Source: Sambucus nigra (Eukaryota; Streptophyta; Magnoliopsida; Dipsacales; Adoxaceae). Taken from it: 64,000 nt of DNA. Made by a program: the position numbers and the translations under genes. Shown piece after piece: positions 10,964-23,060 of this stretch. Numbering within the stretch: the stretch's first letter is position 1; each line of letters opens with the position of its first letter. Location: assembly GCA_949130495.1 (NCBI GenBank), contig OX422208.1:400017885-400081884 (forward strand), in the 5' to 3' direction. The notes below the pieces were generated by a model. It saw only the letters and a program-made list of their open reading frames with translations. It was not told the DNA's origin and searched no databases.

Positions 10964-12289
10964 TGACTTGTATGTCAGCGTCCAAACCAAAACTCTCAAT
11001 AGATCCCAACTAGCCATCTGCTCGAGCCTAGCTTGCTCGGCCAAGGCTTCTTGCAAGTACTCTTGTGTTCAAATAGTAAAAGTATTAGTAAATAACTTTT
11101 TATATTAAAAAAAACTCTTTAAATGACTTGGGGTTGCTCGTACAGCACCCCCTCATTGATTTGGGGTTGCTCGTATGTCACCCTCTCGCTGAATTGGTCT
11201 TATTTTGCCTGCTCACAATTTTTTAATCATTCATCTAACATTGATATGCCTTTGTTTTACACCTGCTAGATACTTAGGGTCTACTCGCCAACTATTACTT
11301 CATATCTATTTTTGGTTTTGTTCTCCACTTAGGGCCTGCTTGCCCATTTTTATTTAATATCGATTTGGGGTTTGCTCACCCAATATTATTCAGTTGGCCT
11401 ACTGTTTATGCTTACTCGTTACTTGCACTTGCTTTCCACTTTAGGCCTGCTCGGCTGTTATTTCTTTATTCATGTCTATGACTTACTCTCCTAATGTTGT
11501 CCTGTTCTTATTGACTTTCCCGTTACTTTCACTTGCTCACTTCTTTGGGCCTCCTCGCCAGTTATTACTTTATTTAGGCTTTGGGCTTGCTCCTAACAAA
11601 CCTAACTCTTATGTAGGGGTTAAATGGGTAACCCTTTATAGTCACCTTAGACTTTTGTTCTCATCATTTGAATGGTACCCAATGGAAGAACTCGCAATTT
11701 ATTTCCTCAAGGATTGTCCTGGGTGGTCATTCCTCATTGTCTGCTATATCGGGCGTGTAATAGTATTTGTGAGGCCATAAGCCATTGGTCTTCACGGAGG
11801 AGGTTCCATCTTTCCTTCAGAAGACTCTTGTGTTGGGCGTATGCAAGTGGGTCGGGCTTAGCCCTTAATTAGGCCTTCCATGTGGCATCCCTTTGAGCGA
11901 TGCAGGGCCTGACTCTTTCTTCCTCTTCATGCAATAGTTACTGACGGGTTTAGATTTTCCAAGTGATATGGTCATATTCTCTGAGTTATTTGTCTCGTTA
12001 ACTTATCAATGTTGGAGGACTATAATATTAGGGCGTATGAATTATTCCCCCCTACTTGGTGACTGGAAGAAGTAGTGCTCCCATTATTTCCTACAGATTT
12101 AATCAAAAGTGTGTTGGATATAATGGGAGAGTGGGTACCATTGTTGGTTCCGAAATCTATGAGGTAAAACATGTTTTCCTTAGAGGTGGATCATTCCCCT
12201 TTGGTGGATTGGATTGGTACCGAAAAGGATATATGCTTGGTGGCATGGATAGCTTTGTCATACATCTCTTCCCATTCGATTGAGTTGAC
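10964..12289 (-). other. Ogre/Tat element residue, pol side of gag
   Basis: This stretch continues from the Ogre-type gag in the element's direction and stops at the Tekay LTR. I find no clear protease or RT motif, only scattered open frames on both strands. Its left part (11,030-11,600) is a field of degenerate repeats containing words such as GGGTTGCTCG and GGCCTGCTCG, listed separately. The assignment is by position only. Confidence 0.35.
11030..11600. repeat. degenerate short repeats with TGCTCG/CTCGCC core
   Basis: At least nine variants of a 10-16 bp word occur, for example TTGGGGTTGCTCGTA twice near 11,129 and 11,160, then GGGTCTACTCGCCAACTATTA, GGGCCTGCTTGCCC, GGCCTGCTCGGCTGTTATT and GGGCCTCCTCGCCAGTTATT. 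Several are followed by AACTATTAC or AGTTATTACTT. Spacing is irregular, about 30-130 bp, so it looks like a heavily decayed tandem array. Confidence 0.5.
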
Positions 12290-14149
12290 TGCTTCTTCTA
12301 AAGATGGAGTGAGGATTCATATCTCTTTTAAGAGATTGAATCCATGACTAGGAGTAAGTAGGACGATAGGGATTAGTTCATAGGAAGTGTATGGCTAGGA
12401 TGAAAAATGTCATATGGTCGATGGTGGGCTTAGTTTCTGTAATGATTTTTAGGGCAGGTGATGATGCCCCTAGAGGGGTGGATTTATGGATTTGGGAGTG
12501 TGTACTCATCCTCAATTTGTAATAAATGGGGAATATCAGGGTGGATGGGTTCGTGTTTGGAATATGATTGTCTGATAGGGCATTTGTGTTCGGGTTGGGA
12601 TGATATGGTAGTGGGTTATTAGTGACATTCGAGTTTGGTAGGATGAGGCTCCCAGCATCAATGAGGTCTTGGATAGAAAAACCTCTGGGCCTAGAAATTT
12701 TTGATAATGGGGCCAGGTCTTTGATGGAACTTGTAATGGGCATCGACCCATCAGTTCTTGTTTAGGAATGCATGGGGTGGTCTAGGGTTGAGAGTTCTCA
12801 AGCGGCCATCCATTTTCATGGAGCCATATAAGGGAGACTAAAGGTTAGTGAGTTTCTTGGATAGAGATATTATCTCTTTGGGAGGAGGTAAAGCTTGGTA
12901 GTTTTTAGGATGGGGTCCTTGTTGGAAAGATGCAGTAGTGGCTACCATAGCTTAGAAAATATTGACAACTGGGCATGATTTGGGTTATGGGCTGACCAAA
13001 GGGTGGTGGTACGAGATGTAGAAGCTCTAAGTGAGTTCTTATAGGCAAAAAACTAGTTTGCATGTCAGTGAGGTTCCTCAGTAGATTTTGTAGATACGTC
13101 AGCCAAACATTCCATAGTCTTACACATGATATGGCTGAGTACTTTCAAGTTAGGGACCCAAGTGATCCCGAGTTCATTTTGTACTTCTTTCTAGAGATTC
13201 CTGATTACGATACATATCTAGTCATTTTGAAAGGGGAAGTTGACCATCAGACTAGATTTCATTCTCTAGCGAGTGATGAAATCTCCAATGTCTCTCCCCC
13301 TTCCCGATTTAGCATCGTTAAGTCTTTACGGGTGACTCCAAGTTCCTCCTTATATTTATAAAGCTTCTGGAAAGGAAGACAAATATTATCCCTGATTTTG
13401 GCGACGCCCTCATGTTTTAGTCCTATATACCAGGTGAGTGATCCTACGAACAGAGTGGAAGAGAACATTCTCTCTTGAACCCATAGGACTTTTTGGACAT
13501 ACATCTGAAGGTTGTAGTTGGAAAAGTGGTTGGTTGGAGAGCCCAGTCCTGTATAGGTTTTGAAGACTGGCATTTTAAATTTCTTCAGCAATCGATCTTC
13601 ATATCATAGGGTCATCTTCTTGATGACCGTGAGTTCATCGATAGTTTGCATTTTGCTGATGGCTTCATGAAAAAGAGACATTTCAGATTGAACATGTGTG
13701 ATCTCCTCATTTGTAGGTAAGGGCATAACTTTGTCCGCGAGTGTATGTTCTACATATTCATCTCATGTGGATCCTAGAAAGGAGGCGTTCAAGTACTCGG
13801 CGTACGTCTAGTAAGGTTCAAAGTATCCCTGTGGAGAAAATGGTACTTGGAAGTGAGCGGCGTTGGCACTAGCTTGGGGAGCCGGAGCAAGGACTAGTGT
13901 AAGCGGATCCTAGGGATTAATTAGTATTACTTCGACAACCACTGCAAATGGTGTTTTGGTGTTAGGTATGGGAGGGGGATGTGCGTTCTCTCCTATTTCT
14001 ATTATAAAAGTGGCCTCTTATAGGAAGACTTATGCAAGGTTTAGGGCCCTGATATCAGACTGCATGGTATTCAGTGAGGCGGTGATGTTATCCAGTTGTC
14101 TCAAAATTTGATCAATTACAGATGGTTCCTGGTCTTCTCTGGTAGACAT
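12290..14149 (-). pseudogene. Ogre/Tat-type gypsy gag
   Basis: An ATG at 14,149 (minus) starts MSTREDQEPSVIDQILRQL and continues with frame breaks. At 13,591-13,259 a 110-residue frame holds LKKFKMPVFKTYTGLGSPT, SLTWYIGLKHEGVAKIRD and QKLYKYKEELGVTRKDL. These correspond to the conserved Tat/Ogre gag blocks 'PKFKMPxFxxYDGTxxPxxH', 'SLTWYxxL' and 'FxxQYKYNxDxxPxRxxL'. The C-terminal Pro/Asn-rich part follows at 12,750-12,380. Gag would form the capsid of the retrotransposon particle. The copy has several stops and is dead. The strand agrees with the Ogre primer site near 17,400. Confidence 0.8.
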
Positions 14150-15176
14150 GGAGCCTACTGCAGAGCAGACTTCATAGTCTGAGGTGGGGAGCTCCAAAAA
14201 ATAACTACCCGTATTATAGAGCGCATACTCGGGCTTTTAGGGTAAGAAATTAGTGTGATTTCTCTACTAATGATAACAACTACAGAAAAAGTCGGGGAAC
14301 TTTTGTTCAACTTACTGTGGATAGAATTACTAATAGAAGGACAATACATAGGGGGATAAGGACTCATGTATGCATGATGTTTTCCAATGCAATTCTTTTA
14401 TCGATACTTAACCATATGTTGATGGTAATTTTTTGAATTTTTAGTTTGGTAGTATAATCTCAAGGGAAGAAGTGAACAAAGTTATGTTAGATTTAGGAAA
14501 CAATGGCGAGCTCTCTTTTTTCGTGCATGGAGTGAGGAAGTAAAGGCTACAGTCTATCATCTTCTCAAAATAAAAAATGGGTAGGATAATCCAAAGTATG
14601 GAAAATATGTGTTGGTCATAACTTTCATATTCATAATGTTTATCTTCCACCTAAAAATAGGAAATAATCATTCTAGAATCTCAACGGCTTTGGACCAGTC
14701 GCCGGACGTTTTCAATTTTTTTGAAAATTTTCATCAAAATAAATGGCCCATAAGTGTCTGTTCTTTTTTGTGCAATAGGGTGTGTTCCTAAATCTTTTTT
14801 CTTTACACAAAAGGGTGATGTAACTCGATAATCAGTGGATCACTTTTCATTTACATGTATCATTATATATCTGGCTACTTGGACTGAACAATCTTTATGA
14901 TATGTGAGAAACCACTTTACCTTAGTACTGAATAACTATGAAAGCCTATTCGATATAACCCGGTGTTGAACAAACTACAAGCATTCCCTATCATCCAGAT
15001 TTTGGGATCAAGAGAGAAGTTGTTCGATATACCAGACGGGTGGCCAGAACGAGTGAGAATTCATTGATGATTAACCTTCTGAGGAAGAAACTTTTTAAAA
15101 GTATGAACTTCACTCGAGGAAGCCATTTATCTAAAGTACAAAATTCTCTTAGGGAGAAGTGACTTTTGAAAAATAC
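14150..15176 (-). other. Ogre/Tat 5' leader, no gene
   Basis: Untranslated leader between the primer site and gag, interrupted by the LTR at 15,177. The stretch around 15,060-15,130 resembles 29,110-29,200 in the same element's LTR (shared AAGTATGAACTTC and GAAGAAACTT words), which supports common origin. No coding potential is supported. Confidence 0.45.
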
Positions 15177-17347
15177 TGTAACACCCTGTATTTCTGAGCA
15201 TTTAATATTGAATTAATTCGAGTATTTTTTAAATTACATGTGTGCTGTAATTTAATTGAATTAATTATTATCTGTAAATTAAAAATATTAATCGAGAGAG
15301 ATAATGGCTAATATTTGTGGAAAAGGATTACGAAGTGAATAGTTTATAATTAATTTACATCCTTACGAGCGATAGTGACGTGACAACATTATATCCCACC
15401 CGGGACTCGCATGTAGACTAATTGAGGCCGAGATATGACTTTATTGTAGAGTGAATCAGATGGCTATTTAGGTTGATTCTGAATGGATTAAGATAGTAGG
15501 AATAGTGTACCCGATGGTTGTAATTGGGTTTCGTGGCCTTTTTATTCATAACTGAGCCCACCTGGGAGTTTTCGGGTCATTCAGGCTTGGACCGTTAGCC
15601 TAATTTTGGGAATTAGGATTTAAAGCCTAGGGTTAGTCATTTTGGGAAACATCATAACATATCCCAAACCCTAAGAATCCAAAGATAAGAGAGGAGTGAC
15701 CACTGGAGGGGAAGAAAAGAGAGTTTGGCCGTGAAGCATCTCAATTCATCCACATTTATTACTATAATCATGATCGCAAGCGAGCTAGGAACACTTTCAT
15801 CACTTTGAAAAACATAATCAAATTTGATAATTAATGCAAGTGTTTATCTTGAATGATTTTTATCAGTTATAATACCCATGTAGTGTAGGGTTCTTGATTT
15901 AGTGTAAATTGATAATGTTATTAGGAGATTTATGAATAAAATCCATAATTCTGGGCAGGATAGCATGTAGAATGAATTCACATATGTAGAGGACACAAAT
16001 TCGGATTATATGCGACAATTAAAATGGGAGAAATCTGGGTAAATAGGTGATTATGCACGAGAAACACTAAAACTAGGGGGTTTGGTGAATATGGAGTTTT
16101 AATCTGATCTTGGATGAAATTTGTATGGATTTGATACATGATTTAGGTTAGAAATCATCCCCACATATACATATGATGTTTGGTTATGTTGGTTGGAAGT
16201 TTGGGATAAATCTATGAGGATTTGAGATGTCGAACATTGAGAAAAACACAACTGGGACAAAGTTGTCAACCCAGGATCGATCGATCTACCCATGAATGTC
16301 GGTCGATTGATGGATCGATCAATTGACCAGATCCTTCGATCGATCGATGGCTGCTTAAATTGGGCACTTGTTTAAATTGCTAAGTTTGATTTACCCCGAT
16401 TTGCCCGAAACCTAGGTAATGATCTTCTAACAATATGAGGAGTTAGGGCAGGTCAGTAGTCACGTAGTGAGGGTCGACTTAGTCTTAATGAGTGTAAGGT
16501 TTAAGACTTAGACCGACGAGAATCCATCGACAGTGATGCGTAACAGGAAATATAAACCGATTTACGGGAAGGGTAAATGGTAATCTAAGACAAATACCAG
16601 TAGGATATAGATAAATTAAGTACTAATATTAAGGTGTAACTAGGACCCTTCGGGTAGAATTTGATACTCGAGATTATATAAAAAAGGGTTATTATTAGTA
16701 CGTTGAGTATTCGAAAGTTATATACTACGTACGGGTTATTATAATGGGTTGTGTGTATACCTACTGAATAATATGCATATGTAGATTTTGTGAATACCTA
16801 TGGTTGTGATTTGATTATGTGTGTGAACATACCTACGCTGCCTATTATCCGGAGGTTTTTGCGTAGAGGGAGATTCCACCTTGACGATTCCAGTGAGGTT
16901 TGGATGTGTGCCCCATAATATGGAACTTAGGGTGGCTAACTATGTGTCATGTATTAGTAGGAGTGGTGTGTCATTTGGGTACGTTTGGTATGTACATATC
17001 CCAAAGGCTTAGAACCATGTTCGCCTCCAGTGTGTGTTTATTGATTTTTGGGTTCGAGGAGACATGTCGAACAAATAGTCATTGATTTAGTTCAAGGGGT
17101 ACATGGACTTGATAGCAAAGTATGCCAGCATCACGAGGGGCCATTCTTGGAATGCAATAGTTGTATATATTATATGTGTGTTAAACTTATACAAGTGCAA
17201 TATATCTACTTATGTGTGATAGTATAACTGATCGATTGTGTATATCCATAAGTTTTTAAGTAAAGAAATTAATTAATTGACTCAATAATAGTACGTGGAT
17301 AAATAAATTGATTATTGAGACTGTGGTAACGTGTTATCGGTCTGACA
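15177..17347 (+). mobile_element. Tekay-type gypsy LTR, apparently solo
   Basis: It starts TGTAACACCCTG, the standard start of chromovirus LTRs, and the best end is GGTCTGACA at 17,347, about 2.2 kb. It shares GTGAACATACCTAC and the surrounding layout with the LTR at 8173-10,963, in opposite orientation. A region near 15,620-15,720 resembles an LTR transcription start (AGGATTTAAAGCC, then CCCAAACCCTAAGAATCC). No gag or pol follows it on either side; both flanks are Ogre sequence, so it is best read as a solo LTR in the Ogre leader. I could not find a clean 5-bp target duplication. Confidence 0.55.
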
Positions 17348-17391
17348 TGGGTCGGAGTGGACTTTAACCTTGGAAGATGTTTGACACCATA

Positions 17392-17410
17392 TCCAGTTTG
17401 AGTCGCCCAC
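17392..17410 (-). other. Ogre/Tat primer binding site
   Basis: The minus strand reads GGTGGGCGACTCAAACTGGA, close to the 'GGTGGCGACTCYGCTGGGGA' sites of Ogre/Tat elements. The nearby phrase GAGGTGCTAACACCTTCCCC (minus, about 17,609-17,628) is the characteristic LTR/leader sequence of that group. This fixes the element's direction as leftward. Confidence 0.7.
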
Positions 17411-18520
17411 CCCTGGTTTTAGGCCTAGGCCTGAAGGTGTTTCATGGATAAGGGGTTTCTTCGGTTTATTCAGAGTTGATAATTTTTTTTATACAAGAAC
17501 AAACAAAAGATTCGGCTTAACCCTTTTGGGGGTAATCCTAGGGCAGGTTTAAGTCTACGGTTGGTCCATAAATTCTTGTTATGTGGGTTTGGGAAACGGG
17601 TCACGAGTGGGGAAGGTGTTAGCACCTCACTTTTTCTTTATGCTTATCCTTATTTTCTCTCTTAACATTAATTTATTACTTTTTAGTTGCTGTAGAACAT
17701 GTTTAGAGACCTTAGGTTGAGAATCCCTTAACATAAATAGGCATTTAGGTATGAAATGGGATTACTCATAAGTGTAAGAACGTCACTTCAACCAATGCAG
17801 GCATATAAGGATGCATGTGTATGACTCTGTGGTTATATAACGGGTGGCCATTGGTATGCATGTAAGTCTATCTTGGCTTTGAGATAGTTTGATATCTCTT
17901 TCAAAATTTGAGGAGAGATAGAAAAGTGATATGAGAGATGGGTGCATCTCTACTTTGATAGCATATCAAATGATACGTTGTCTAGGCTCAAGCTCACGAG
18001 AAGGACTCAGTATTTCACCTATATAACCAAGGAGACTTGGGATTAAAGCCTATGTAGTTCGGTTGTATGAATTTGAGCATCAATGTGGATGTATTATGAC
18101 AAACTAAGCCTTTGAGATAATTATATATCTTTTTTAGTTGTAAAGGCATGAGGGATAGGAGATAACATCTGAATGCATATCGATAGGGACAAAATATCAT
18201 GAGAAATGTTCTCGAGGCTCGAGCTCACGAGAAGGACTCGATATTGCGCCTACGTATCCAAGGAAACTTGGGATCAATTCCTATGTAGTTCGTTTTTGTA
18301 TATGTGCTTGAGCGTTTGTGTAGGTTTGTGCTAAAATCCACGGCTTAAGATAGTTTGGTATCCTATTTTTTTTTATATGAAGGAGGCGAAGGTGAGGGTC
18401 ATCATTTGAAGTATGTATGATTGTGTTTAGGAAGATGACAACCATATCAACAGTTACACCTAAACTTAAGATAAGTCATAATCATGCAAGGTATGCGCCT
18501 CACATTAATTGTGGATCGCT
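17411..18520 (-). mobile_element. Ogre/Tat LTR, primer-site side, with tandem units
   Basis: It contains a block repeated at 17,982-18,062 and 18,212-18,292 (period about 230 bp) with GAGCTCACGAGAAGGACTC, then CCTACGTATCC and CCTATGTAGTTCG. The minus-strand words GGATACGTAGGC and GAACTACATAGG are the familiar repeated sequences of plant Tat/Ogre LTRs. The LTR is cut at 18,520 by SIRE-like element A and resumes at 27,591. Confidence 0.65.
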
Positions 18521-19618
18521 TGAAAAATGTTACATTTATAGATTTGTCCAGTTATACGGTCAAATGTAGAAATCATAGAGTAGGTCACAAACAAGTTAAA
18601 TTCAATTGAATCCAAATTTTTTATTGATTAAGTAGGTGAACCTAAACATGCAAGATATAGGATCTAAATCAAATAAAAACAAATCACTATAGGAGATATG
18701 AGGAAAAAACACTTTCGGGAAAACCCTTTTTTAAAAGCGTTACAACTAAGGTATTACATAATGACACGAGCAAGCTTAAAAACTTAGACTCCACTAAGTA
18801 TCGTAGTTATGTCTCCTTCCAGGTTGATAATAGAAAGTGGTGCAGATCCAGGAGCGCTGCACACAGCAAGCTCCACTTGCCTCGGTGTCCAACGATCGTC
18901 CTTAGGAAACTCATTTCCTATGTTTTGTAGTGAAGAGTAAACCCCACAGGGATTTGAACATGTGATGTGTTCTTCAAATTCTGATAAAGTGATCACAAAA
19001 CATCCAAGGGGTTTAGATTTGAAAAATCAAAGCGTTTGATCAAAAAATGTTTCGTAAATGGCTTGATAAGAATTGCAAGTTCGTATCCCTACATATAGGA
19101 GAAAAATTTCCAAGAAATAGACTTGAAAAGATTGTGTTTGCAACCAAGTAAAAAATAATTTTTTGCAGTTCGTTTAAACGAGGTACATCTCGCTCGAACG
19201 AAGCATCTAATCTCATTCGAATCACTTCTAACAATATATCTAACGAAAAAATAGAACGGGCCAAAAGTTACCAAATCTCATTTGAAGTTGTTCAAAAGAG
19301 GTACACACACTCATTTGAAGGATATCGAAATGTCATTCAAATGACTTTGTGAATTTTTAAAAAAAACATTTTGGAAATACCTTTTGGATTCAAACAAGTT
19401 TAAAATAACCCCTGAATGTAATTAAACATTAAATCAACCTCATATACCTTCTCCGATGATTGTTCTGACAATCTCAATTCTTTGATCTTCCATTATTGCA
19501 ATCAATCACTAACTTATCTTCGATTGAAACTCTTGAGAATTTACATGATGACATATAGGTGTGATGGAATATCCCAAACTTAAAAACATAATGAGCAATT
19601 ATAAATCTTTCTCTTATG
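18521..19618 (-). mobile_element. 3' LTR of element A
   Basis: It begins TGAAAAATG on the plus strand, like the partner at 26,521, and can be aligned along its length with it (shared AAGGGGTTTRGATTT, CTTGAAAAGATTG and CCGATGATTG words). The start of the LTR has decayed to TATG at 19,618 where the partner has TACA. A TATA-like ACATATAGG lies at about 19,090. The divergence between the two LTRs is visibly greater than between those of element C, so A is older. Confidence 0.8.
19168..19345 (-). promoter_or_regulatory. near-palindrome array upstream of LTR TATA
   Basis: Copies include TTCGTTTAAACGAG, CTCGCTCGAACGAA, CTCATTCGAATCAC and GTCATTCAAATGAC, all variants of GTCGTTCGAACGAC. They lie just upstream, in the element's sense, of the TATA-like site near 19,090. 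Confidence 0.6.
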
Positions 19619-19628
19619 AATCTACCCC
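19619..19628 (-). other. polypurine tract of element A
   Basis: AATCTACCCC on the plus strand, i.e. GGGGTAGATT, directly against the 3' LTR. Element E has GGGGGAGATT at the same place. Confidence 0.65.
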
Positions 19629-21105
19629 TTTGGCGATTCCAATACAAAACACAAAACCAAAAAAATAACCCCTAAAACAAATTCAACTAATAGTCCTCCC
19701 AAAACCGAAAAGGAAAAGACACTAGCAACTTTGTATATACTAAAAATCTTCATCGTGTAGTCCATGATATCATCAATGCAGAAAAATACCTACACAGATG
19801 ACAAAAAGGAAATACCGCGATACTTCCATGGAGTTTAAAACATTAAATTGCCCCTCAATATGTTCTCCCCCTTTTTTTTCAAAATTGACAAAGGTTTCGA
19901 ATACAAACCTAAAAAGTTAACACCACCTGGAAATAAATATGAAATATCATCACAAATAATAGACAACTAAGCATAAGCGATGAAACTTCAATAAACGAAC
20001 AAACTATTTCTGAAATTTGTGAGTATAAAACATACATATAAATATAAACAATCACACAATAGAATTGCACGAAATATCCAAATCATGAATATGAAATAAA
20101 ATTCTGTAAACTTAATGCATGTAAAGTCAACATATGCACACGTAGTGATGGTACACGGAGTCAAAGAGATACTCCTAAAGAAAGAACACAATTCAACCTT
20201 TGGTAAAAACAATTAACAAAGTGAAATTGACTCAACTCATACAAAATGTCAGAAATTTCAATGCTTCTCGGATCAATAATGACAAACTATTTAATGTTTT
20301 TTAAGGAATTTTATTGTTCAAACCCATTCATCTTCAACTTATAACACCCTCAAAATATCACTTTTTAAGAATAAACTCTCAAAATTTTTAGTGGAATTTT
20401 ATTGCTCGTTTTTAATGAAGCATCAAAGAAACAAAATTCACCTTGGCACGTGTATTTTAATGCGTCAAAATCACCTTTTATGATCTTCCAATAGTTGAAT
20501 TTAACGCAAAAAAAGACTGCTTCTTTCGTAGAACCTGTCAATTGCTTAAACATAAATAATTTTTTTGGTGAAAACTTTGGGCAATAGTTTTTACATGCAC
20601 AATTAGTTCCTATGACATTTGGTTCATTATTAAGAATGATTGAGATGAGAACATCCTATTCAACATATGATAATAAAGTACAATGTTCAAAAGTTCAGCA
20701 AGTGTGCAATCAATGTGATATAACAAGTCATAGTAATCAACAAAGAATGACGCAATGCTGAACATGCATAATTAAGCATAAAAAAATGTAGCCAAGTCTC
20801 ATAACACTATGATTAAATCACATGAATGGATGGAATGAAATTTTGATTCAAACATCTTAAATATGCATCCATATATGGTGTAAAACAAAATGCAAATATC
20901 TTTTTGAATTTTGTAAAAAAATTTCAAAATAAAATCATTTTTAAATTTTTAGAAAAAAATTCAAAGAAAAGAAAATATTTTTGAATTTTTTCAAAGTATA
21001 AACATAAGAATACAATATAGTTTTAGGGAAAAATGATATCAATGTGAAAAACACCCTAAACTAGAAGCAATACCCGAATTTAATCCATGGAACAAATACC
21101 CAAAG
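19629..21105 (-). other. 3' spacer of element A, no gene
   Basis: AT-rich and without a supported gene. It contains a second G-rich tract (minus-strand GGGGGAGAAC, near 19,870) like the 'AAAAAGGGGGAGA' start of the 3' spacer in element C at 50,850. The part at 20,800-21,000 resembles 33,100-33,300 in element B/D. Confidence 0.55.
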
Positions 21106-21109
21106 ACTT

Positions 21110-22015
21110 CCTAATTTAGGGGCAAATGACGTTGGGTACTAACAAAGCTTAAGGAAACTATCTTATCCTCAACAAGATAATGAGTTAAATGCCCACAAAT
21201 CCTAATGTTATTCCTACGAGAATGCTAGATGGTATTATGAGAAATGTGGATTTCACTCGTATTATCGCAAGAAGTAGTCATTGTTTCTTGAGTAATCCCT
21301 TAATCCTCAAACGTTTGCTTCATCCATAAGATTTTTGTGCAACAACTCCGGGCGGCTATGTACTCGACCTCCACCGTGAATAAAGAAATCGAGTTTTTTA
21401 AGAGAAAAATTTATAATTATTCACTTTTATTTTTATTTGCCTTATCCCGTCACACCCCAGTTCACATTCATGACCGTTCTCATGTCTTTGAATAGAAGAA
21501 TCGTTGGTAACATTTGTAAGATTAATGATAGTTCAATGCAAGATCATTTTAAAATCGATTTTGTTTTACAAAATGTTTTAAAATAAATTTTAATGATTTT
21601 TTCAAAAACTCATTGGCTCGTTTGAACGAGATTATGTAGTCATTGGAATGAGGTTCCCACATTCCAACGTCCTTTGTTTTGTTTCCATGTTCACTTTAAT
21701 TTAAATAAGATAATGAAACTTTAAATACCTTGAAGATTGTTTCCATGTTCGCTTTAATTTAAATAAGATAAAATTTGGTAAAAGTGATTCTTTGTGTGTG
21801 TGACCTAATATACCAGTGAATACATATTGCCCCTACGTTAATAAGTTTTTCTTCTTGATTAACCATGAGATAAGAGGACTCACAAAGTAAAAGCACCCAC
21901 CCGATTTAATTTTACAACCATCAACATCCCCAACCCAATCGGCATCTGAATAAGCTAATAAACGGTCATCAGTATCAAAGGAATACCAAATGCCATTAGA
22001 AAGAGTGCAACTCAC
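21110..22015 (-). pseudogene. copia RNase H, interrupted
   Basis: The first half, at 22,015-21,833, reads YSDADWVGDVDGCKIKSGGC and ISWLIKKKN, the opening of copia RNase H with the DADW motif. The second half, at about 21,395-21,110, reads VEVEYIAARSCCTKILWMKQ, then CDNTSEIHIS and LVEDKIVSL, the standard end of the domain. Between them is about 435 bp of unrelated sequence (21,405-21,840). In intact relatives the two halves are contiguous, so this is an insertion. The enzyme would remove RNA from the RNA-DNA hybrid; this copy cannot. Confidence 0.85.
21405..21840. mobile_element. small unclassified insertion in RNase H
   Basis: About 435 bp that break the RNase H frame. It contains one copy of the family palindrome (CTCGTTTGAACGAG, near 21,617) and a tandem duplication of GTTTCCATGTTCRCTTTAAT (about 21,678 and 21,740). 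The palindrome suggests it may derive from LTR sequence of this same copia family. Ends are approximate and no clear target duplication was found. Confidence 0.45.
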
Positions 22016-23060
22016 TTATTTGATGATACGTATAAGTTTAAGAAAGTGTGAGTCTTTTCGAGATGCTTGTGGGATGCTTGATGCCATGCATATACTCCAA
22101 CACTAAAGAAGATATAGGGATAGGTAGCTGTCAAGTAGAGGAGACTACCTATCATACTCCTATAGAGTGTTTACCATTTTTCCTTACCTAAATTTTCTTT
22201 TTTAATCTTTATCAAGGAGTTTATGGGTGTGTGAGAGTGCTTAGCGGAGTCCAAACCAAACTTCTTCACAAGGTCCCTATTATATATACATTGAGATATA
22301 AATATCCCATTATCGATTTGATGCACTTGAAAACCTATGAAGAAATTAAGTTACCAATGAAAGAAGTAAGTTCACCAACCATGTTCATCTCAAATTCACT
22401 CTACATCTCCTCCTAAAAAGAGTGAGCATGTTGGGAATACATGGATCCAAATAATTTGTTGTCTATATAGACTTGGGAAACGAACATAACACCACCCTAT
22501 CTCGTAACAAATAACACCATATCAACTCCCCCATTCTCGAAGCCACGAGCTAAGAGATAAAAAAGTTAGACTTTCGTACCAAGGATGGTGTGCTTGCTTC
22601 AAACCATACAAGGCCTTGTTTAAATAAAAGATGTGTTCCAGGTGCTTTGGGTATTCAAACCCCTTTGTTTGTTCCAAGTAAACCTCCTCCTGAAGAATTC
22701 CATTCAGAAAGACATTCTTGACATCCATTTGGTAAAGATTAAACCATAGACGACATGCTATGTTGAGTTATACGAAAATGAACTCAAGCCTAGAAATAGA
22801 AGAGGGTGTCTCATCAAAGTCCACACCTTCAAATTTTGTATAACCTTGAGCGGCCAACCTATCCTTATTGCAAATAATGGTAACATTCTCGTCCATCTTG
22901 CTTTTTTACATCCACTTGGTACCAATAACATTAGTCTCTCTAGTTCGGGGAACTAACTCCCAAACATCATTCTTTCGAAATTGAAGCAACTCATCTTGCA
23001 TAGGACTTATACAATTCTCATCCTTTAGTGCTTCCTTCACATTCTTGGGATCTACTGTGG
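22016..23060 (-). pseudogene. copia reverse transcriptase
   Basis: Minus-strand motifs in order: SMQDELLQFRKNDVWELVP and NVIGTKWM (about 23,040-22,910), DRLAAQGYTKFEGVDFDET (about 22,860), [17 protein letters not shown] with KALYGLKQA (22,728-22,580) and RSMIGSLLYLTATYP (about 22,160-22,110). These are the conserved blocks of copia RT from the N-terminal lead to the connection with RNase H. The YVDD-containing block is not preserved in a readable frame. Several stops interrupt it. Confidence 0.85.

Noticed and set aside
16265..16350. GATCGATCGAT clusters as a special site
   Set aside because: Short overlapping ATCGATCG words inside the Tekay-type LTR; no spacing or symmetry beyond the tetranucleotide and no counterpart in the related LTR at 8173-10,963.
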